Shown: positions 44,350 through 55,177, counted from the stretch's first letter. The stretch: DNA of 64,000 bases from Roseobacter fucihabitans (GCF_014337925.2 NZ_CP143423.1:4246501-4310500), one strand, 5' to 3'. Notes: generated by a model not told the origin, from the letters alone. Translations and numbers: made by a program.

Positions 44350-47123
44350 CCGTTCTGGGAGGCATTGGTTTCACCGCACCGTGGTTGCTCATGGCTCTGC
44401 TGGCTTTACCGATCCTATGGCTGATCCTGCGCGCGGTGCCACCTGCGCCCATCCGTCGCCGCTTTCCCGGCGTGGCGCTCCTGCTCGGTCTCAAGGACGA
44501 TGAAACGGTCTCTGATCGCACCCCCTGGTGGCTTTTATTGCTGCGCATGCTGGCGGTTGCCGCGATCATTCTGGGTCTGGCAGGCCCGGTTTTGAACCCA
44601 AATGAAGATCAGGCACAGGGCACGGGCCCCTTGCTGATCGTACTGGATGGCAGCTGGGCCGGGGCCACAAGATGGGCCGAACAGGAAGAGGCGATTGCCG
44701 CGCAGCTCACCCGCGCAAGCCGCGCCGGGCGTACCGTATCTTTCCTTGATATGGCGCGCCCTGAACCGCCGGTTTTCCAGGCAGCAGATGCCTGGCGTTC
44801 ACGGCTTCCGGGTTTCCGGCCCGCACCCTGGCAACCGGACGCCGCGCGCGCAGCACAGGCGGTTTCCTTTGCCGTAGCGGCTGATGGCTTTGACACATTA
44901 TGGTTCAGTGACGGACTGGAGTACCCTGGGCGCGCAGATGTGCTTGCGGCCTTCGAGGCGCAGGGAACGGTAGAGGTCTATCAGACAGCTGCAAACGTCA
45001 TCGCATTGCGGCCCGCCGGATTTGAGGATGGTGCGGTGCAAATCGCCGCCCTGCGCGCGGCCCCCGGTCCCGAGCGCGAGGTTACAGTTCAGGCACAGGG
45101 GCGCGATCCGGCGGGCAATCCGAGCATCCTGGCCACGGCCATCGCCACATTCGCGCAGGGCGAAACCATGGCCGATACGGCTCTGGCACTCCCTTCCGAG
45201 CTGCGCGCGCGCATCACACGGTTCGAGGTACAAGGCCAACGCTCTGCCGGGGCGAGCACATTGGCCGATGACGGGCTGCGCCGCCGCGAGATCGCACTGA
45301 TTGCGGGGCGTGAAAACCGCGAGGGCCTGCAACTCCTGTCACCGCTGCATTATATTGAGCAGGCGCTATCGCCCAATGCGGATTTGATACGCGGTGCGAT
45401 CAGCGATATTTTGCCCGCCAACCCCGACGTCATCGTTTTGGCGGATATTGCGACCCTGTCGCCCGCGGAAATGGAAGGCATAGGGGCTTGGATTGATCAG
45501 GGCGGCATGCTCGTGCGTTTCGCCGGTCCGCGCGTGGCCGCAAGTGACGTCAGCCGTATGGATGAGGATCCGATGATGCCCGTGCGTCTGCGCACTGGCG
45601 GACGGACGGTGGGTGGCGCGATGAGCTGGGGCGCACCCAAGGCGCTTGCGCCGTTTCGCGAAAGCTCTCCGTTTTTCGGCCTGCCCATTCCCGATGATGT
45701 CCAGATCACATCGCAGGTGATGGCGCAGCCCGACCCGACGCTTGCCGAGCGGGTGATCGCCGAATTGACTGACGGCACGCCGCTGGTGACCCGCAAAGCG
45801 CGTGAACAGGGACAGATCGTGCTGTTCCACGTGACGGCCACGGCGGATTGGTCGACATTACCGCTCTCGGGTCTCTTTGTGCAGATGATGGAACGTCTGG
45901 CAATCTCGACCTCCGCGGCGCAACCCGATGTCACGCAACTGGATGGCACCACGTGGACGCCGGAACTGGTGATGGACGGGTTTGGAACCCTGAGCGACGC
46001 TGGCACCTTGCCGGGGGTCCCCGGTCCCGACCTGCTCAACGCTCCCGCCGGACCGGATATGCAACCGGGAATCTATGCCTCCGGTGACCGCCGCCTTGCG
46101 CGCAACGTCGTGACAGCTGATACCGTATTGACGCCCGTGACCTGGCCTGCGAACATTCCCGTCAGAGGTTTCGCCGTGCCGCCTGAACAACCCATCGCGG
46201 GCTGGCTGTTGAGCCTCTCGATCTTGCTCTTGCTGGCCGATGTCGTGGCGTCGCTTGCCTTATCGGGACGTTTGCTGGGCCACATGAACCGCGCCGCAAT
46301 GATCGGCTTGATCGCTGTCCTGCCTCTCGGCGTCACGCCCCCGGTCGAGGCCCAGACAACCGAGGAAGACGCCTTTGCGCTCAATGCAACCGCCGAGCTT
46401 GTGTTGGCCTATGTGCGCACTGGAAATACACGGGTGGATGAAATATCGGACGCCGGGCTGCGTGGCCTGTCCGATACCCTCTATTTTCGTACCTCGGTCG
46501 AACCCGCCGCCCCCGTCGGGGTTGATCTTGAAACGGATGAGCTTGCGTTTTTCCCTGTGCTCTACTGGCCCATTACCCTTGATCAACCGCGTCCCTCATC
46601 GGTGGCCTATGCAAAACTCAACGCCTATCTGCGCTCGGGCGGGCTGATCATCTTTGACACACGGGATGCGGATATCGCGCGCTTCGGCGCGGCCAGCCCC
46701 AATGGTCGCAAGTTGCAGGACCTTGCAGCACCCTTGGATATTCCCCCACTCGAACCGTTGCCCGCCGATCACGTTCTGACGCGCACATTCTATCTGTTGC
46801 AGGATTTTCCGGGCCGCCATGCCAGCCGTGACGTCTGGGTCGAGGCCGCCCCGCCCGACGCGGAGCAGGTCGAAGGCATGCCATTTCGCAACCTCAATGA
46901 CGGGGTAACGCCGGTGGTGATCGGCGGCAATGATTGGGCATCCGCATGGGCGGTCAGCGCCTCCGGGGCCCCCATGGTGCCAATCGGGCGCGGCTTTACT
47001 GGCGAGCGACAGAGGGAGCTGGCCTTCCGCTTTGGCGTCAACCTTGTGATGCATGTGCTGACCGGCAATTATAAATCAGATCAGGTGCATGTGCCTGCAT
47101 TGCTGGACAGGTTGGGCCAATGA
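44346..47123 (+). CDS. BatA/DUF4159 membrane protein
   Basis: 925 residues. The N-terminus has the double-helix BatA domain (FTAPWLLMALLALPILWLIL, then a second helix near 60-80 ending VLNPNEDQ). A long periplasmic or cytoplasmic middle part contains a glutamine-amidotransferase-like fold (VIVLADIATLSPAEMEGI). A further membrane pair near residues 620-660 precedes the C-terminal DUF4159 domain (LYFRTSVEP ... LIIFDTRDADIARF). Third gene of the MoxR operon, overlapping neighbours on both sides by 4 bp. Exact function unknown; such proteins are thought to work with MoxR in envelope protein maturation or stress resistance. Confidence 0.9.
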   Translation: MTVLGGIGFTAPWLLMALLALPILWLILRAVPPAPIRRRFPGVALLLGLKDDETVSDRTPWWLLLLRMLAVAAIILGLAGPVLNPNEDQAQGTGPLLIVLDGSWAGATRWAEQEEAIAAQLTRASRAGRTVSFLDMARPEPPVFQAADAWRSRLPGFRPAPWQPDAARAAQAVSFAVAADGFDTLWFSDGLEYPGRADVLAAFEAQGTVEVYQTAANVIALRPAGFEDGAVQIAALRAAPGPEREVTVQAQGRDPAGNPSILATAIATFAQGETMADTALALPSELRARITRFEVQGQRSAGASTLADDGLRRREIALIAGRENREGLQLLSPLHYIEQALSPNADLIRGAISDILPANPDVIVLADIATLSPAEMEGIGAWIDQGGMLVRFAGPRVAASDVSRMDEDPMMPVRLRTGGRTVGGAMSWGAPKALAPFRESSPFFGLPIPDDVQITSQVMAQPDPTLAERVIAELTDGTPLVTRKAREQGQIVLFHVTATADWSTLPLSGLFVQMMERLAISTSAAQPDVTQLDGTTWTPELVMDGFGTLSDAGTLPGVPGPDLLNAPAGPDMQPGIYASGDRRLARNVVTADTVLTPVTWPANIPVRGFAVPPEQPIAGWLLSLSILLLLADVVASLALSGRLLGHMNRAAMIGLIAVLPLGVTPPVEAQTTEEDAFALNATAELVLAYVRTGNTRVDEISDAGLRGLSDTLYFRTSVEPAAPVGVDLETDELAFFPVLYWPITLDQPRPSSVAYAKLNAYLRSGGLIIFDTRDADIARFGAASPNGRKLQDLAAPLDIPPLEPLPADHVLTRTFYLLQDFPGRHASRDVWVEAAPPDAEQVEGMPFRNLNDGVTPVVIGGNDWASAWAVSASGAPMVPIGRGFTGERQRELAFRFGVNLVMHVLTGNYKSDQVHVPALLDRLGQ

Positions 47124-49162
47124 CCGGGAACATCATCTTTGATCCGCTGATCCCCTGGACGCTTTTGGTGGTTGTCGCCCTTGTCGCTTTGAGCGGTGTG
47201 ATCCTTGCCGTGGTGCGCGGCCTGAATGGCTGGGCGCTGCGGGCGTTGGCGGCGCTGGTTGTTCTGGCCGCCTTGACGGGCCCATCCTACCAGCAGGAGG
47301 ATCGCGCGCCCCTGACCGATATCGTGATGCTCCTGGAAGACAAAAGCGCCAGCCAGGACCTGTCGGACCGACCAAATCAGACGACATCCGCCGCCGACAC
47401 GCTGGAGAAGCAAATCAACGCGCGCCCCAATACCGAAGTGCGCCGGATCACGGTACCAGATGGCGCGGGAGACGCGGGTACGCAATTGATGACGACACTG
47501 TCCAATGCCTTGGCCGAAGAACCCCGCGCCCGGATTGCAGGCATCATCGCGCTGAGCGACGGGCAGGTGCATGATACCGATCTACCGCTCGTACTACCCG
47601 CACCGATGCATGTGTTGCTAACCGGCAAGTCCACCGATTGGGACCGACGTCTGAGCGTGAAAAACGCGCCCGCCTTTGCGATCATCGGTGAACCTGTGAC
47701 CTTGACGCTACGGATCGACGACATGGGCGCGGCCCCGACCGGATCGGGGATGGCACCTTTGGATATCTCGGTGGATGGCTCGGACCCCCAGAGCTTTCAG
47801 GTGCCCCTGGGCGAGGATATCGAGTTGCCCGTGACGCTGCCCCATGGCGGGCGTAACGTGATCCAATTCACTGTTCCCATGGCGACAGGAGAGTTGACGG
47901 ATCGCAACAACACGGCCCTGATCCAGATGAACGGTGTGCGCGACCGTTTGCGCGTGCTTTTGGTGAGCGGAGAGCCCCATCCCGGCGGGCGGACATGGCG
48001 CAACCTTTTGAAATCAGACAGTTCCGTTGATCTGGTGCATTTCACCATCCTGCGCCCCCCGGAAAAGCAGGACGGCGTCCCGGTCAGCGAGCTTTCTCTG
48101 ATCGCCTTTCCGACGCGCGAATTGTTCCTGGAGAAGATCGACGATTTCGATCTGATTATTTTTGACCGCTATAAGCGCCGCGGGATCCTGCCCGCGCTCT
48201 ATCTCGACAACGTTGCAAATTATATCCGCCAGGGCGGTGCCGTGCTGGTGGCAGCCGGTGCGGATTTTGCCGGCGCGGACAGCATTTTCCGCTCCCCTTT
48301 GGGCTCCGTCCTCCCGGCGGCCCCCACGGCGCGCGTCTTGGACGAACCCTATCGCCCGGTCGTCACTGATCTGGGCGAACGCCACCCGGTCACGACGCAA
48401 TTGCCCGGTGTCGGGGAGTGGGGCAGGTGGCTACGCCAGATTGACGTCTCCGAGACCGCTGGAAACGTCGTCATGTCGGGCGTGGATGATCGGCCACTGT
48501 TGATATTGGACCGTGTGGGCGAGGGTCGCGTTGCCCTGTTGGCGTCGGACCATGCGTGGCTGTGGAACCGGGGGTATGAAGGCGGTGGACCGCAATTGGA
48601 ACTGCTGCGCAGGCTGGCGCATTGGATGATGAAGGAGCCGGAACTCGAAGAAGAATCCCTGACCGCAGACGCCACAGGCCAGAACATGCGGATCAAACGG
48701 CGTACGCTGGCCGAAACCGTGCCCCCGCTGAGCGTTACCGACCCCTCGGGCACCACCACGGAACTTACCCTTTTAGAAACCAGCCCAGGCGTTTTTGAAG
48801 GGAGCTTTGCGGGTCCGGAAATTGGCCTCTATCGCCTGAGCAATGGGGATAAAAATGCGGTCATCGGGCTTGGCCCGGCAGCACCGCGGGAGTTCGAGAA
48901 AACCATCGCGACCGCGGATATCATGGTTCCGGTACTCTCGGAGATGCGTGGTGGCATCCTGCGACTCGAAGAGGGCTTGCCGCGCCTTCGCAATGTGCGA
49001 ATCGGGCGACCAGCGGCGGGACGTGGATGGATCGGCCTGACCCCCCGCGCCGCCTTTGAGACCCGTGATATCCGGCAAACCAACCTGCTACCCGGCTGGC
49101 TGGTCTTATTGCTTTCTGCGGGGTTGATTACGGCAGCCTGGCTGCGAGAAGGCCGCAGGTAG
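47120..49162 (+). CDS. Membrane protein with VWA/glutamine-amidotransferase-like domain (MoxR operon)
   Basis: 680 residues with two N-terminal helices (about 12-33 and 40-58), a large extramembrane region and a C-terminal helix (LLPGWLVLLLSAGLITAAWL) ending in a charged tail. The middle resembles VWA and class I glutamine amidotransferase-like folds (DRLRVLLVSGEPHPGGRTW, YIRQGGAVLVAAGADFAG) without the catalytic Cys, as in other large membrane proteins of these operons. Last gene of the operon, overlapping the preceding one by ATGA. Confidence 0.82.
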   Translation: MTGNIIFDPLIPWTLLVVVALVALSGVILAVVRGLNGWALRALAALVVLAALTGPSYQQEDRAPLTDIVMLLEDKSASQDLSDRPNQTTSAADTLEKQINARPNTEVRRITVPDGAGDAGTQLMTTLSNALAEEPRARIAGIIALSDGQVHDTDLPLVLPAPMHVLLTGKSTDWDRRLSVKNAPAFAIIGEPVTLTLRIDDMGAAPTGSGMAPLDISVDGSDPQSFQVPLGEDIELPVTLPHGGRNVIQFTVPMATGELTDRNNTALIQMNGVRDRLRVLLVSGEPHPGGRTWRNLLKSDSSVDLVHFTILRPPEKQDGVPVSELSLIAFPTRELFLEKIDDFDLIIFDRYKRRGILPALYLDNVANYIRQGGAVLVAAGADFAGADSIFRSPLGSVLPAAPTARVLDEPYRPVVTDLGERHPVTTQLPGVGEWGRWLRQIDVSETAGNVVMSGVDDRPLLILDRVGEGRVALLASDHAWLWNRGYEGGGPQLELLRRLAHWMMKEPELEEESLTADATGQNMRIKRRTLAETVPPLSVTDPSGTTTELTLLETSPGVFEGSFAGPEIGLYRLSNGDKNAVIGLGPAAPREFEKTIATADIMVPVLSEMRGGILRLEEGLPRLRNVRIGRPAAGRGWIGLTPRAAFETRDIRQTNLLPGWLVLLLSAGLITAAWLREGRR

Positions 49163-49276
49163 AGCGCCCACGGCTCGGATAGCAACGGGATTCGTAGCCA
49201 AAGCCGCCACGCATTAAGCAGTTATTCACCCTGTTGGTGGCACTCTTTGAAAAAGGATGTGAAACCCGGTGGTCGG

Positions 49277-51574
49277 ATGAGTCTTGCCAACAAACTGGCG
49301 GAAGAACGCCGCGGCAGATTGGCCGCCGAACGTCTGCTTGAACTCAAGCAGGCGGAGCTTTTCGCGGCCAACCGCAAACTCGGGGCACATGCGAAAGCGT
49401 TGTCGCATGAAATCGTGGAAACCCGCGCCGAGGTCGCCACCGTTCGGAACGAGAATCAGCGCGTCAAATCAGACCTTTCTGCAGCACATCAGAAAATTGA
49501 ATTGGTCGAGCGTCGGCTTTGGCATTCCATTGAAACCATCAACGATGGATTTGCATTCTTCACGCCGGATCTGGAAATGATCATGGCGAACCGCTCCTAC
49601 CTTGCCGTTTTTGACAAGCTGGAAGAGGTAACCCCCGGAATCAACTATGTCACCATATTACAACTTCTTACGGATGAAGGTATCGTCAATACCGGTGATC
49701 TGAACCCCGCCGCATGGCGTCAAAAGATGATCGAAAGGGTCCAGAACCCCGAACCCGAATCCGTCGTGATCCGACTGTGGAACGGGGAATACATCAAGGT
49801 CATCGATCAGCGCGGGCCGGATGGCGACATTATCTCATTAGGGCTGAACATCACCGAAACGGTCAAATACGAAAAGAACCTGAAGGCCGCACGCAAGAGC
49901 GCCGAATCCGCAAACCGGGCAAAATCGGCGTTTCTGGCGAATATGAGTCACGAGATCAGAACACCCATGAACGGTGTCGTGGGAATGGCCGATGTGTTGG
50001 TGGATACCCCCCTGACAGAAGAACAACGGCTCTATGTAGATACGATCAAGAATTCCGGCGAGGCGTTGCTTGTCATCATCAATGACGTTCTGGATTATTC
50101 CAAAATCGAGGCGGAACGCCTGCAACTGCACCCTGAACCTTTCGACCTGGAACAGGCGATTCTTGAAGTGATCATGCTGTTGCAATCCTCCGCACGGGAC
50201 AAGGGTCTGGTACTGACGCTTGATTACGGTATGCATCTTCCCTGCCGTTTCATTGGCGATCCCGGCAGGCTGCGCCAGATATTGACCAATCTGATGGGCA
50301 ACGCCGTCAAATTTACGCAGAAAGGGCATGTGCTGATCAAAGTCCGCGGAAACGCAGATGCGGGCGGCACCAATTTCACACTATCCGTTACGGTCGAAGA
50401 TACCGGGATCGGCATTCCGGAAGATATGATCGAACATGTCTTTGGCGAATTCAACCAGGTCGAAAATGAACGCAACCGTCAATTTGACGGGACCGGGCTT
50501 GGCCTGACGATTACCAAACATCTGATCAAGATGATGGGCGGAAAAATATGGCTTACCTCGGAAGAGGGCGTAGGGTCATGTTTCGGTTTCGAGCTCAACT
50601 TCGAGACCGCACCCGATGAAAAACCGCAAAATCCGGATTTGCCTGATGCCCTGCGGCATGTGATGATCATCGACGATTTTGAGCCCAATCTCAATATCTT
50701 GACGCAGCAGGTTGAGGCATTGGGTTTCAAAGCGACCGCCTGTCCGGACGCTGCAAAGGCATTGGCGCTCTTGGATCGTACTGTCGATGTGGTGCTCGTG
50801 GATCATATGATGCCGGTAATGAATGGGCTCGAATTTGCGCAGACGGCGCGCAAGGCCGGACATCAGATGCCGATTGTTCTGATCAGTTCCAATGTCGGTT
50901 ACGCACAGGCAGACCCGGCAAAAGATGCGATCACCACAATTTCGCCACGCCCGTTTCCACGCCGAGAATTAATCAACTGGTTGTCTCTCGTGAAAGACTC
51001 CGGCTCCCCGCATGTTGATGAGGCCTCCGAGACGTCCCTTTCGCCTGGGTTTTCTCACCGGAAATCAACAGCCGAGACATCGTCCGTTGATGGGGTCAAA
51101 AAGACAGGGGAGGATTCAACTCCCGCGCAACCGATTGTGCAGCAAACAGATGAGAGGCGCATGCGCGTGCTCGCAGCAGAGGACAACAAGACCAATCAAC
51201 TGGTTTTCCGCAAAATGCTCAAGGATTTCGATGTTGATTTGAAATTCGCCAATGATGGGCTGGATGCGGTCCAAGCCCATCAGTCCTTTGATCCTGATAT
51301 TATCTTTATGGATATTTCGATGCCGCGAATGGATGGCAAGGAAGCGACCCAGGCTATTCGAAAAGCTGAGTTGGAGACAGGGCGTCATATTCCCATTGTG
51401 GCGCTAACTGCGCATGCCATGGAAGGCGACAGCAAGGATATTCTCTCTGCCGGACTGGATCACTACATGTCCAAACCGGTTCGTAAAGCGGAACTACACG
51501 CGCGCATCATGGAATACTGCCCGGTCGATGCCATAAACCCGAGACCCGAAACGCCCGATCAGGAAGCCGGATAG
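49277..51574 (+). CDS. Soluble hybrid sensor histidine kinase (PAS-HisKA-HATPase-REC-REC)
   Basis: 765 residues without membrane helices, so a cytoplasmic sensor. An N-terminal coiled coil (about 1-75) leads to a PAS domain (about 80-200, INDGFAFFTPDLEMIMANRS). HisKA follows with the phospho-accepting H225 in ANMSHEIRTPMNG, then the HATPase with N box (NLMGNAVKFT), DTGIGIP and GTGLGL. Two receiver domains follow: REC1 (about 455-575) has VLVDHMMP but Arg in place of the conserved Lys (SPRPFPRRE), and REC2 (about 630-755) is complete (AAEDN, IFMDISMP, SKPVRK). A TTG at 49247 could extend the start; ATG 49277 was preferred. No partner regulator is adjacent. Confidence 0.93.
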   Translation: MSLANKLAEERRGRLAAERLLELKQAELFAANRKLGAHAKALSHEIVETRAEVATVRNENQRVKSDLSAAHQKIELVERRLWHSIETINDGFAFFTPDLEMIMANRSYLAVFDKLEEVTPGINYVTILQLLTDEGIVNTGDLNPAAWRQKMIERVQNPEPESVVIRLWNGEYIKVIDQRGPDGDIISLGLNITETVKYEKNLKAARKSAESANRAKSAFLANMSHEIRTPMNGVVGMADVLVDTPLTEEQRLYVDTIKNSGEALLVIINDVLDYSKIEAERLQLHPEPFDLEQAILEVIMLLQSSARDKGLVLTLDYGMHLPCRFIGDPGRLRQILTNLMGNAVKFTQKGHVLIKVRGNADAGGTNFTLSVTVEDTGIGIPEDMIEHVFGEFNQVENERNRQFDGTGLGLTITKHLIKMMGGKIWLTSEEGVGSCFGFELNFETAPDEKPQNPDLPDALRHVMIIDDFEPNLNILTQQVEALGFKATACPDAAKALALLDRTVDVVLVDHMMPVMNGLEFAQTARKAGHQMPIVLISSNVGYAQADPAKDAITTISPRPFPRRELINWLSLVKDSGSPHVDEASETSLSPGFSHRKSTAETSSVDGVKKTGEDSTPAQPIVQQTDERRMRVLAAEDNKTNQLVFRKMLKDFDVDLKFANDGLDAVQAHQSFDPDIIFMDISMPRMDGKEATQAIRKAELETGRHIPIVALTAHAMEGDSKDILSAGLDHYMSKPVRKAELHARIMEYCPVDAINPRPETPDQEAG

Positions 51575-51794
51575 AGGTCAAACTCTATATCTCTGGCTCA
51601 TTCGGTCGTGCCATCTGTATGCTTTAAGCCTGCGCCGATCCCACCCGGTCATATATCTGGGCGTCGTCAGAATTCAGACACGCCGTCGCCCAACATGCGA
51701 TCAACCCGAGGCGGAAGTGAATTGGTTAATGGGTTGATTTAAAATGGAAGCACCCAACCCGCGGCGATCACGCGCCAAAGCACCGATTGGGTTT

Positions 51795-52562
51795 TCAAGC
51801 CGCGACCCTTACAAAAACCGGGCAAAGCTCGGTTGAGCTCTCCGCATCAAATGCATACCCCCCAATATCAAAATCCGCCAGATCACCGGGCGCGGTGATA
51901 CGGTTCTCAAGCGCCCAACGCGCCATCGCACCCCGCGCGCGTTTTGCACAAAAGGATATCATCTTTCGCACGCCATTTCGGTCCTCTTCAAAGCGGGGGG
52001 ACACAAGATGCAGCCCGGCAAGAGCGTTCCGATCAACGGATTTCGCATATTCCTCAGAGGCCAGATTCAATATCGTATCGGTATCCGCCACCTGCGCATC
52101 AGACACCAGCGCATCTGCTATTTTGCTGCCCCAGAACTTGTAGAGCGAGCCCGCCGCATGCCCGGGAAGCTTACGGCCCATCTCAAGGCGATAGGCGCAA
52201 ACATCGTCGCTCGGTCGCAACAGCCCATATAACCCTGAAAGAATCCTCAATCGCCGGTTGGCTTCCGCACGCGTCGCCTCGTCCAACGTGGCCACTTCGA
52301 GGGTCTGATACACATCCCCGTCAAACATGTCGCCCGCCGCCTGCGCCACCCCGGACTCGCGCGACCAGGTCGACACCCGCTCGACATTTAGCCGTGCAAT
52401 TTTTGCAGAAACCTTCATCAGCTCTGCAATCTCAGCTTCGGACCAACCCGCCATTGTCGCTGTCAGTTCTTCGGCCTGATCAATGAACCGCGGCGACGTG
52501 GTCGCCTTACCGGCGGCGCGGTTTTCGTTCAGGTTTTTCGCGGGTGACAGTAAAATGATCAT
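51795..52562 (-). CDS. yaaA: Peroxide stress protein YaaA
   Basis: 255-residue UPF0246/YaaA protein, starting MIILLSPAKNLN with conserved LSGLYGLLRPSD and YRLEMGRKL. YaaA lowers free intracellular iron during hydrogen peroxide stress and limits Fenton damage. A late conserved part, MISFCAKRARGAMARW, is present. Single gene, convergent with the histidine kinase gene about 220 bp away; no transcription terminator is obvious between them. Confidence 0.95.
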   Translation of the reverse strand: MIILLSPAKNLNENRAAGKATTSPRFIDQAEELTATMAGWSEAEIAELMKVSAKIARLNVERVSTWSRESGVAQAAGDMFDGDVYQTLEVATLDEATRAEANRRLRILSGLYGLLRPSDDVCAYRLEMGRKLPGHAAGSLYKFWGSKIADALVSDAQVADTDTILNLASEEYAKSVDRNALAGLHLVSPRFEEDRNGVRKMISFCAKRARGAMARWALENRITAPGDLADFDIGGYAFDAESSTELCPVFVRVAA

Positions 52563-52696
52563 GGATGGCGTGCTTTCTTTTCATCAGCGGCGAATGCTTC
52601 GTATCTTATGTAGGGTGGCAGGGTCAAAGCACCATCTGCTGGCGCTCATATCCGGTACTTTTTACGTAATAAGAGACGTTCTGCGCGCACCGCGCC

Positions 52697-54742
52697 TCAA
52701 TTGGCATCCCGCAGAACATCAAGAAAGGCGGTGCCAAACCGTTCGGCCCGTCGTCCGCCCAAAACACGCTCCAAGGCTGAGGGATCCGCGTTACGCATCT
52801 GGGCCACTTTCGCCAGGAGTGACGCAGAGCAGCTGAGTGGCTTATCCACCCCATCCGCACCGCGGGCAAGACCGGCTTGTGCCGCGAGCAACCGGTCATA
52901 AACGGTCCCCGCCTCACGCCCGGCAAGCTTACGCCGGGTCGGATGCATCTGCTCTGCCTCTCCCACGATCACCTGCAAGAACGCAGTGCCGTAGCGTTCC
53001 AGTTTTTTGGCACCGACGCCCCCAATCCTGGCCATATCGTCCAGGGTTTGCGGTCGCGTTTCGGCCATTTCAACAAGTGTTCGGTCGTTGAATATCACAT
53101 AAGCCGGTGCCTTGGCGGCCTCGGCAAAGGCGCGGCGTTTTGCCTTAAGCGCGGACAACAGCGGCGCATCCTCTTCGGAGACCATGGTTTTTACGGCCGG
53201 ACGCCGGGTGGCATTTGCCGCACGGATGCTGTCGCGTCGAAGTTCAATGCGCGTTTCATCGCGCAAAATTGGAAGAGCCGCATCCGTCATCCGCAAAGCG
53301 CCATGGCGTTCGGGATCCGGGCGTACCAGATCATGCCCCATCATTTGCCGAAAAATCGCTTGCCATTGACGACGATCATATTCCGTGCCGACCCCGTAAG
53401 TCGGTAAATTCTGATGCCCTCGCTGACGCACCTTATCGGTTTCATTTCCGATCAGGATATCAATCAAATGTCCCGCGCCAAACCATTCTTCGGTGCGCAG
53501 GATCGCCGACAGCGCCTTGCGCACCGCCGTCGTACCGTCAAAAACATCCGCCGGTTGATCGCAGAGATCACAGTTTCGGCAAGTTATTTCCGTTTCATCA
53601 AAATATCCCAGCAGAGTCTTGCGACGGCATGCAAGAGCTTCTGCCAATCCTAAAAGTGCGTTCAACCGTCCATGATCCGCCGCCCGACGTTCGGGGGGTG
53701 CGAGCCCTTCGTCGATCTGCGAACGGCGCAGGCGGATGTCCTCGGGACCAAAAAGCGTCAGGGTTTCAGCGGGCGCGCCGTCCCTGCCCGCGCGGCCGAT
53801 TTCCTGATAATAAGCTTCGATAGATTTGGGTAAATCCGCATGGGCGACCCAGCGGATATCCGGTTTGTCGACCCCCATGCCAAAGGCGACCGTGGCCACC
53901 ACAATCAGGCCGTCCTCTTGCTGAAACCGGGTTTCCGCGATCCGGCGGTCTTGGGCTTCCATGCCACCATGGTAATGCAGCGCGGTATGGCCCGCCTCGC
54001 GAAGAGCACCCGCGAGGCCTTCAGTTTTCGCGCGCGTGCCACAATAAACAATGCCGGACTGCCCTTTGCGCGCGGAGGCGAAATCGAGAATTTGACGGCG
54101 AGGGCTGTCTTTTGAGGCAAAGGCCAAGTGGATGTTGGGCCGATCAAACCCGCGCAGAAACGCGCGTGGCGCAATGCCGTCAAACAGCTTTTGAACAATT
54201 TCGGCCTGCGTTTCTGTGTCGGCGGTCGCGGTGAAAGCCGCCAGCTGCACGTCCAGGTCGCGCCGTAATTCGCCGATACGCAAGTAATCGGGCCGAAAAT
54301 CATGACCCCACTGGCTCACGCAATGCGCCTCGTCCACAGCGATCAACGACACGCCCACCCGGCGCAGCAATCCAAGGGCGGACCCAGTGGCCAACCGCTC
54401 AGGCGCCATATAAAGCAGTTTCAACCGGCCAGCATCCAGTGCTTCAAAAACCGCATCGGTCTCTTGCGGCGTGTTGCCAGAGGTCAAAGCGCCGGCGCAA
54501 ACCCCGGCCTCTTGCAAAGCACGTACCTGATCCCGCATCAGCGCAATCAGCGGAGATATCACCACAGTCACACCGTTTCGCATCAGCGCAGGCAGTTGGA
54601 AACAAAGCGATTTCCCACCGCCGGTCGGCATGATTGCAAGAACGTTTTCACCGGCAGTCACGGCCTCAACGATTTCGCCTTGTCCAGGACGGAAATCATC
54701 AAAACCGAATACATTTTTTAACAGATCGCCCGCGCCTGTCAT
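52697..54742 (-). CDS. recQ: ATP-dependent DNA helicase RecQ
   Basis: 681-residue RecQ. It has Walker A PTGGGKSLCFQLPA, the DEAH box DEAHCVSQWGHDFRP and motif VI YYQEIGRAGRDG. The RQC zinc site uses Cys residues in ACRRKTLLGYF and CRNCDLC. C-terminal HRDC-type segments are present (VIFNDRTLVEMAE, and a second near LLAKVAQMRNADPS), so it may carry two HRDC domains. It unwinds recombination intermediates and stalled forks. Confidence 0.96.
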   Translation of the reverse strand: MTGAGDLLKNVFGFDDFRPGQGEIVEAVTAGENVLAIMPTGGGKSLCFQLPALMRNGVTVVISPLIALMRDQVRALQEAGVCAGALTSGNTPQETDAVFEALDAGRLKLLYMAPERLATGSALGLLRRVGVSLIAVDEAHCVSQWGHDFRPDYLRIGELRRDLDVQLAAFTATADTETQAEIVQKLFDGIAPRAFLRGFDRPNIHLAFASKDSPRRQILDFASARKGQSGIVYCGTRAKTEGLAGALREAGHTALHYHGGMEAQDRRIAETRFQQEDGLIVVATVAFGMGVDKPDIRWVAHADLPKSIEAYYQEIGRAGRDGAPAETLTLFGPEDIRLRRSQIDEGLAPPERRAADHGRLNALLGLAEALACRRKTLLGYFDETEITCRNCDLCDQPADVFDGTTAVRKALSAILRTEEWFGAGHLIDILIGNETDKVRQRGHQNLPTYGVGTEYDRRQWQAIFRQMMGHDLVRPDPERHGALRMTDAALPILRDETRIELRRDSIRAANATRRPAVKTMVSEEDAPLLSALKAKRRAFAEAAKAPAYVIFNDRTLVEMAETRPQTLDDMARIGGVGAKKLERYGTAFLQVIVGEAEQMHPTRRKLAGREAGTVYDRLLAAQAGLARGADGVDKPLSCSASLLAKVAQMRNADPSALERVLGGRRAERFGTAFLDVLRDAN

Positions 54743-55177
54743 GTCATAACCCTAATAATACCTGCTCTTTTTGCGCAATCTCCCATACTCGGAATTCGCG
54801 GACAAGTGCTTGCCCCGAAGCGCGTCGAAAATAAGTTTACGGATCATGTTTGAACGCGCGTGGCAGGCGCATTATTTTGCATCCACAACGCAGACCTGAG
54901 AACCCACCACCCGGCACCTTTTGGGATCGTTCTTTCAATTTCCCACCACTTTGGAGAATATGAAAAACCGTCCGTAAACCGGCTGACAATAGCGCATCGG
55001 GCTCTCATCTGGTTGACAACCGCAGGGTTAATCGGGGAAAGGTGGCGTAGTTTCTTTTCCTAAATTGAAACTTGAGGAATCCATGACAGGTTGCGCATCA
55101 GGCGTGTTTTACTTGCTTCGAAATTCCGAATTTTGGTCGATACTGTGCGTTTGGAGTACAGAGTAGCGGAGTGATCA
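54743..55177. other. Intergenic region between recQ and GT2 gene
   Basis: 435 bp of divergent spacer holding the promoters of recQ and of the glycosyltransferase gene. It is AT-rich near 55040-55075. I see no gene, repeat or recognisable operator. Confidence 0.45.
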
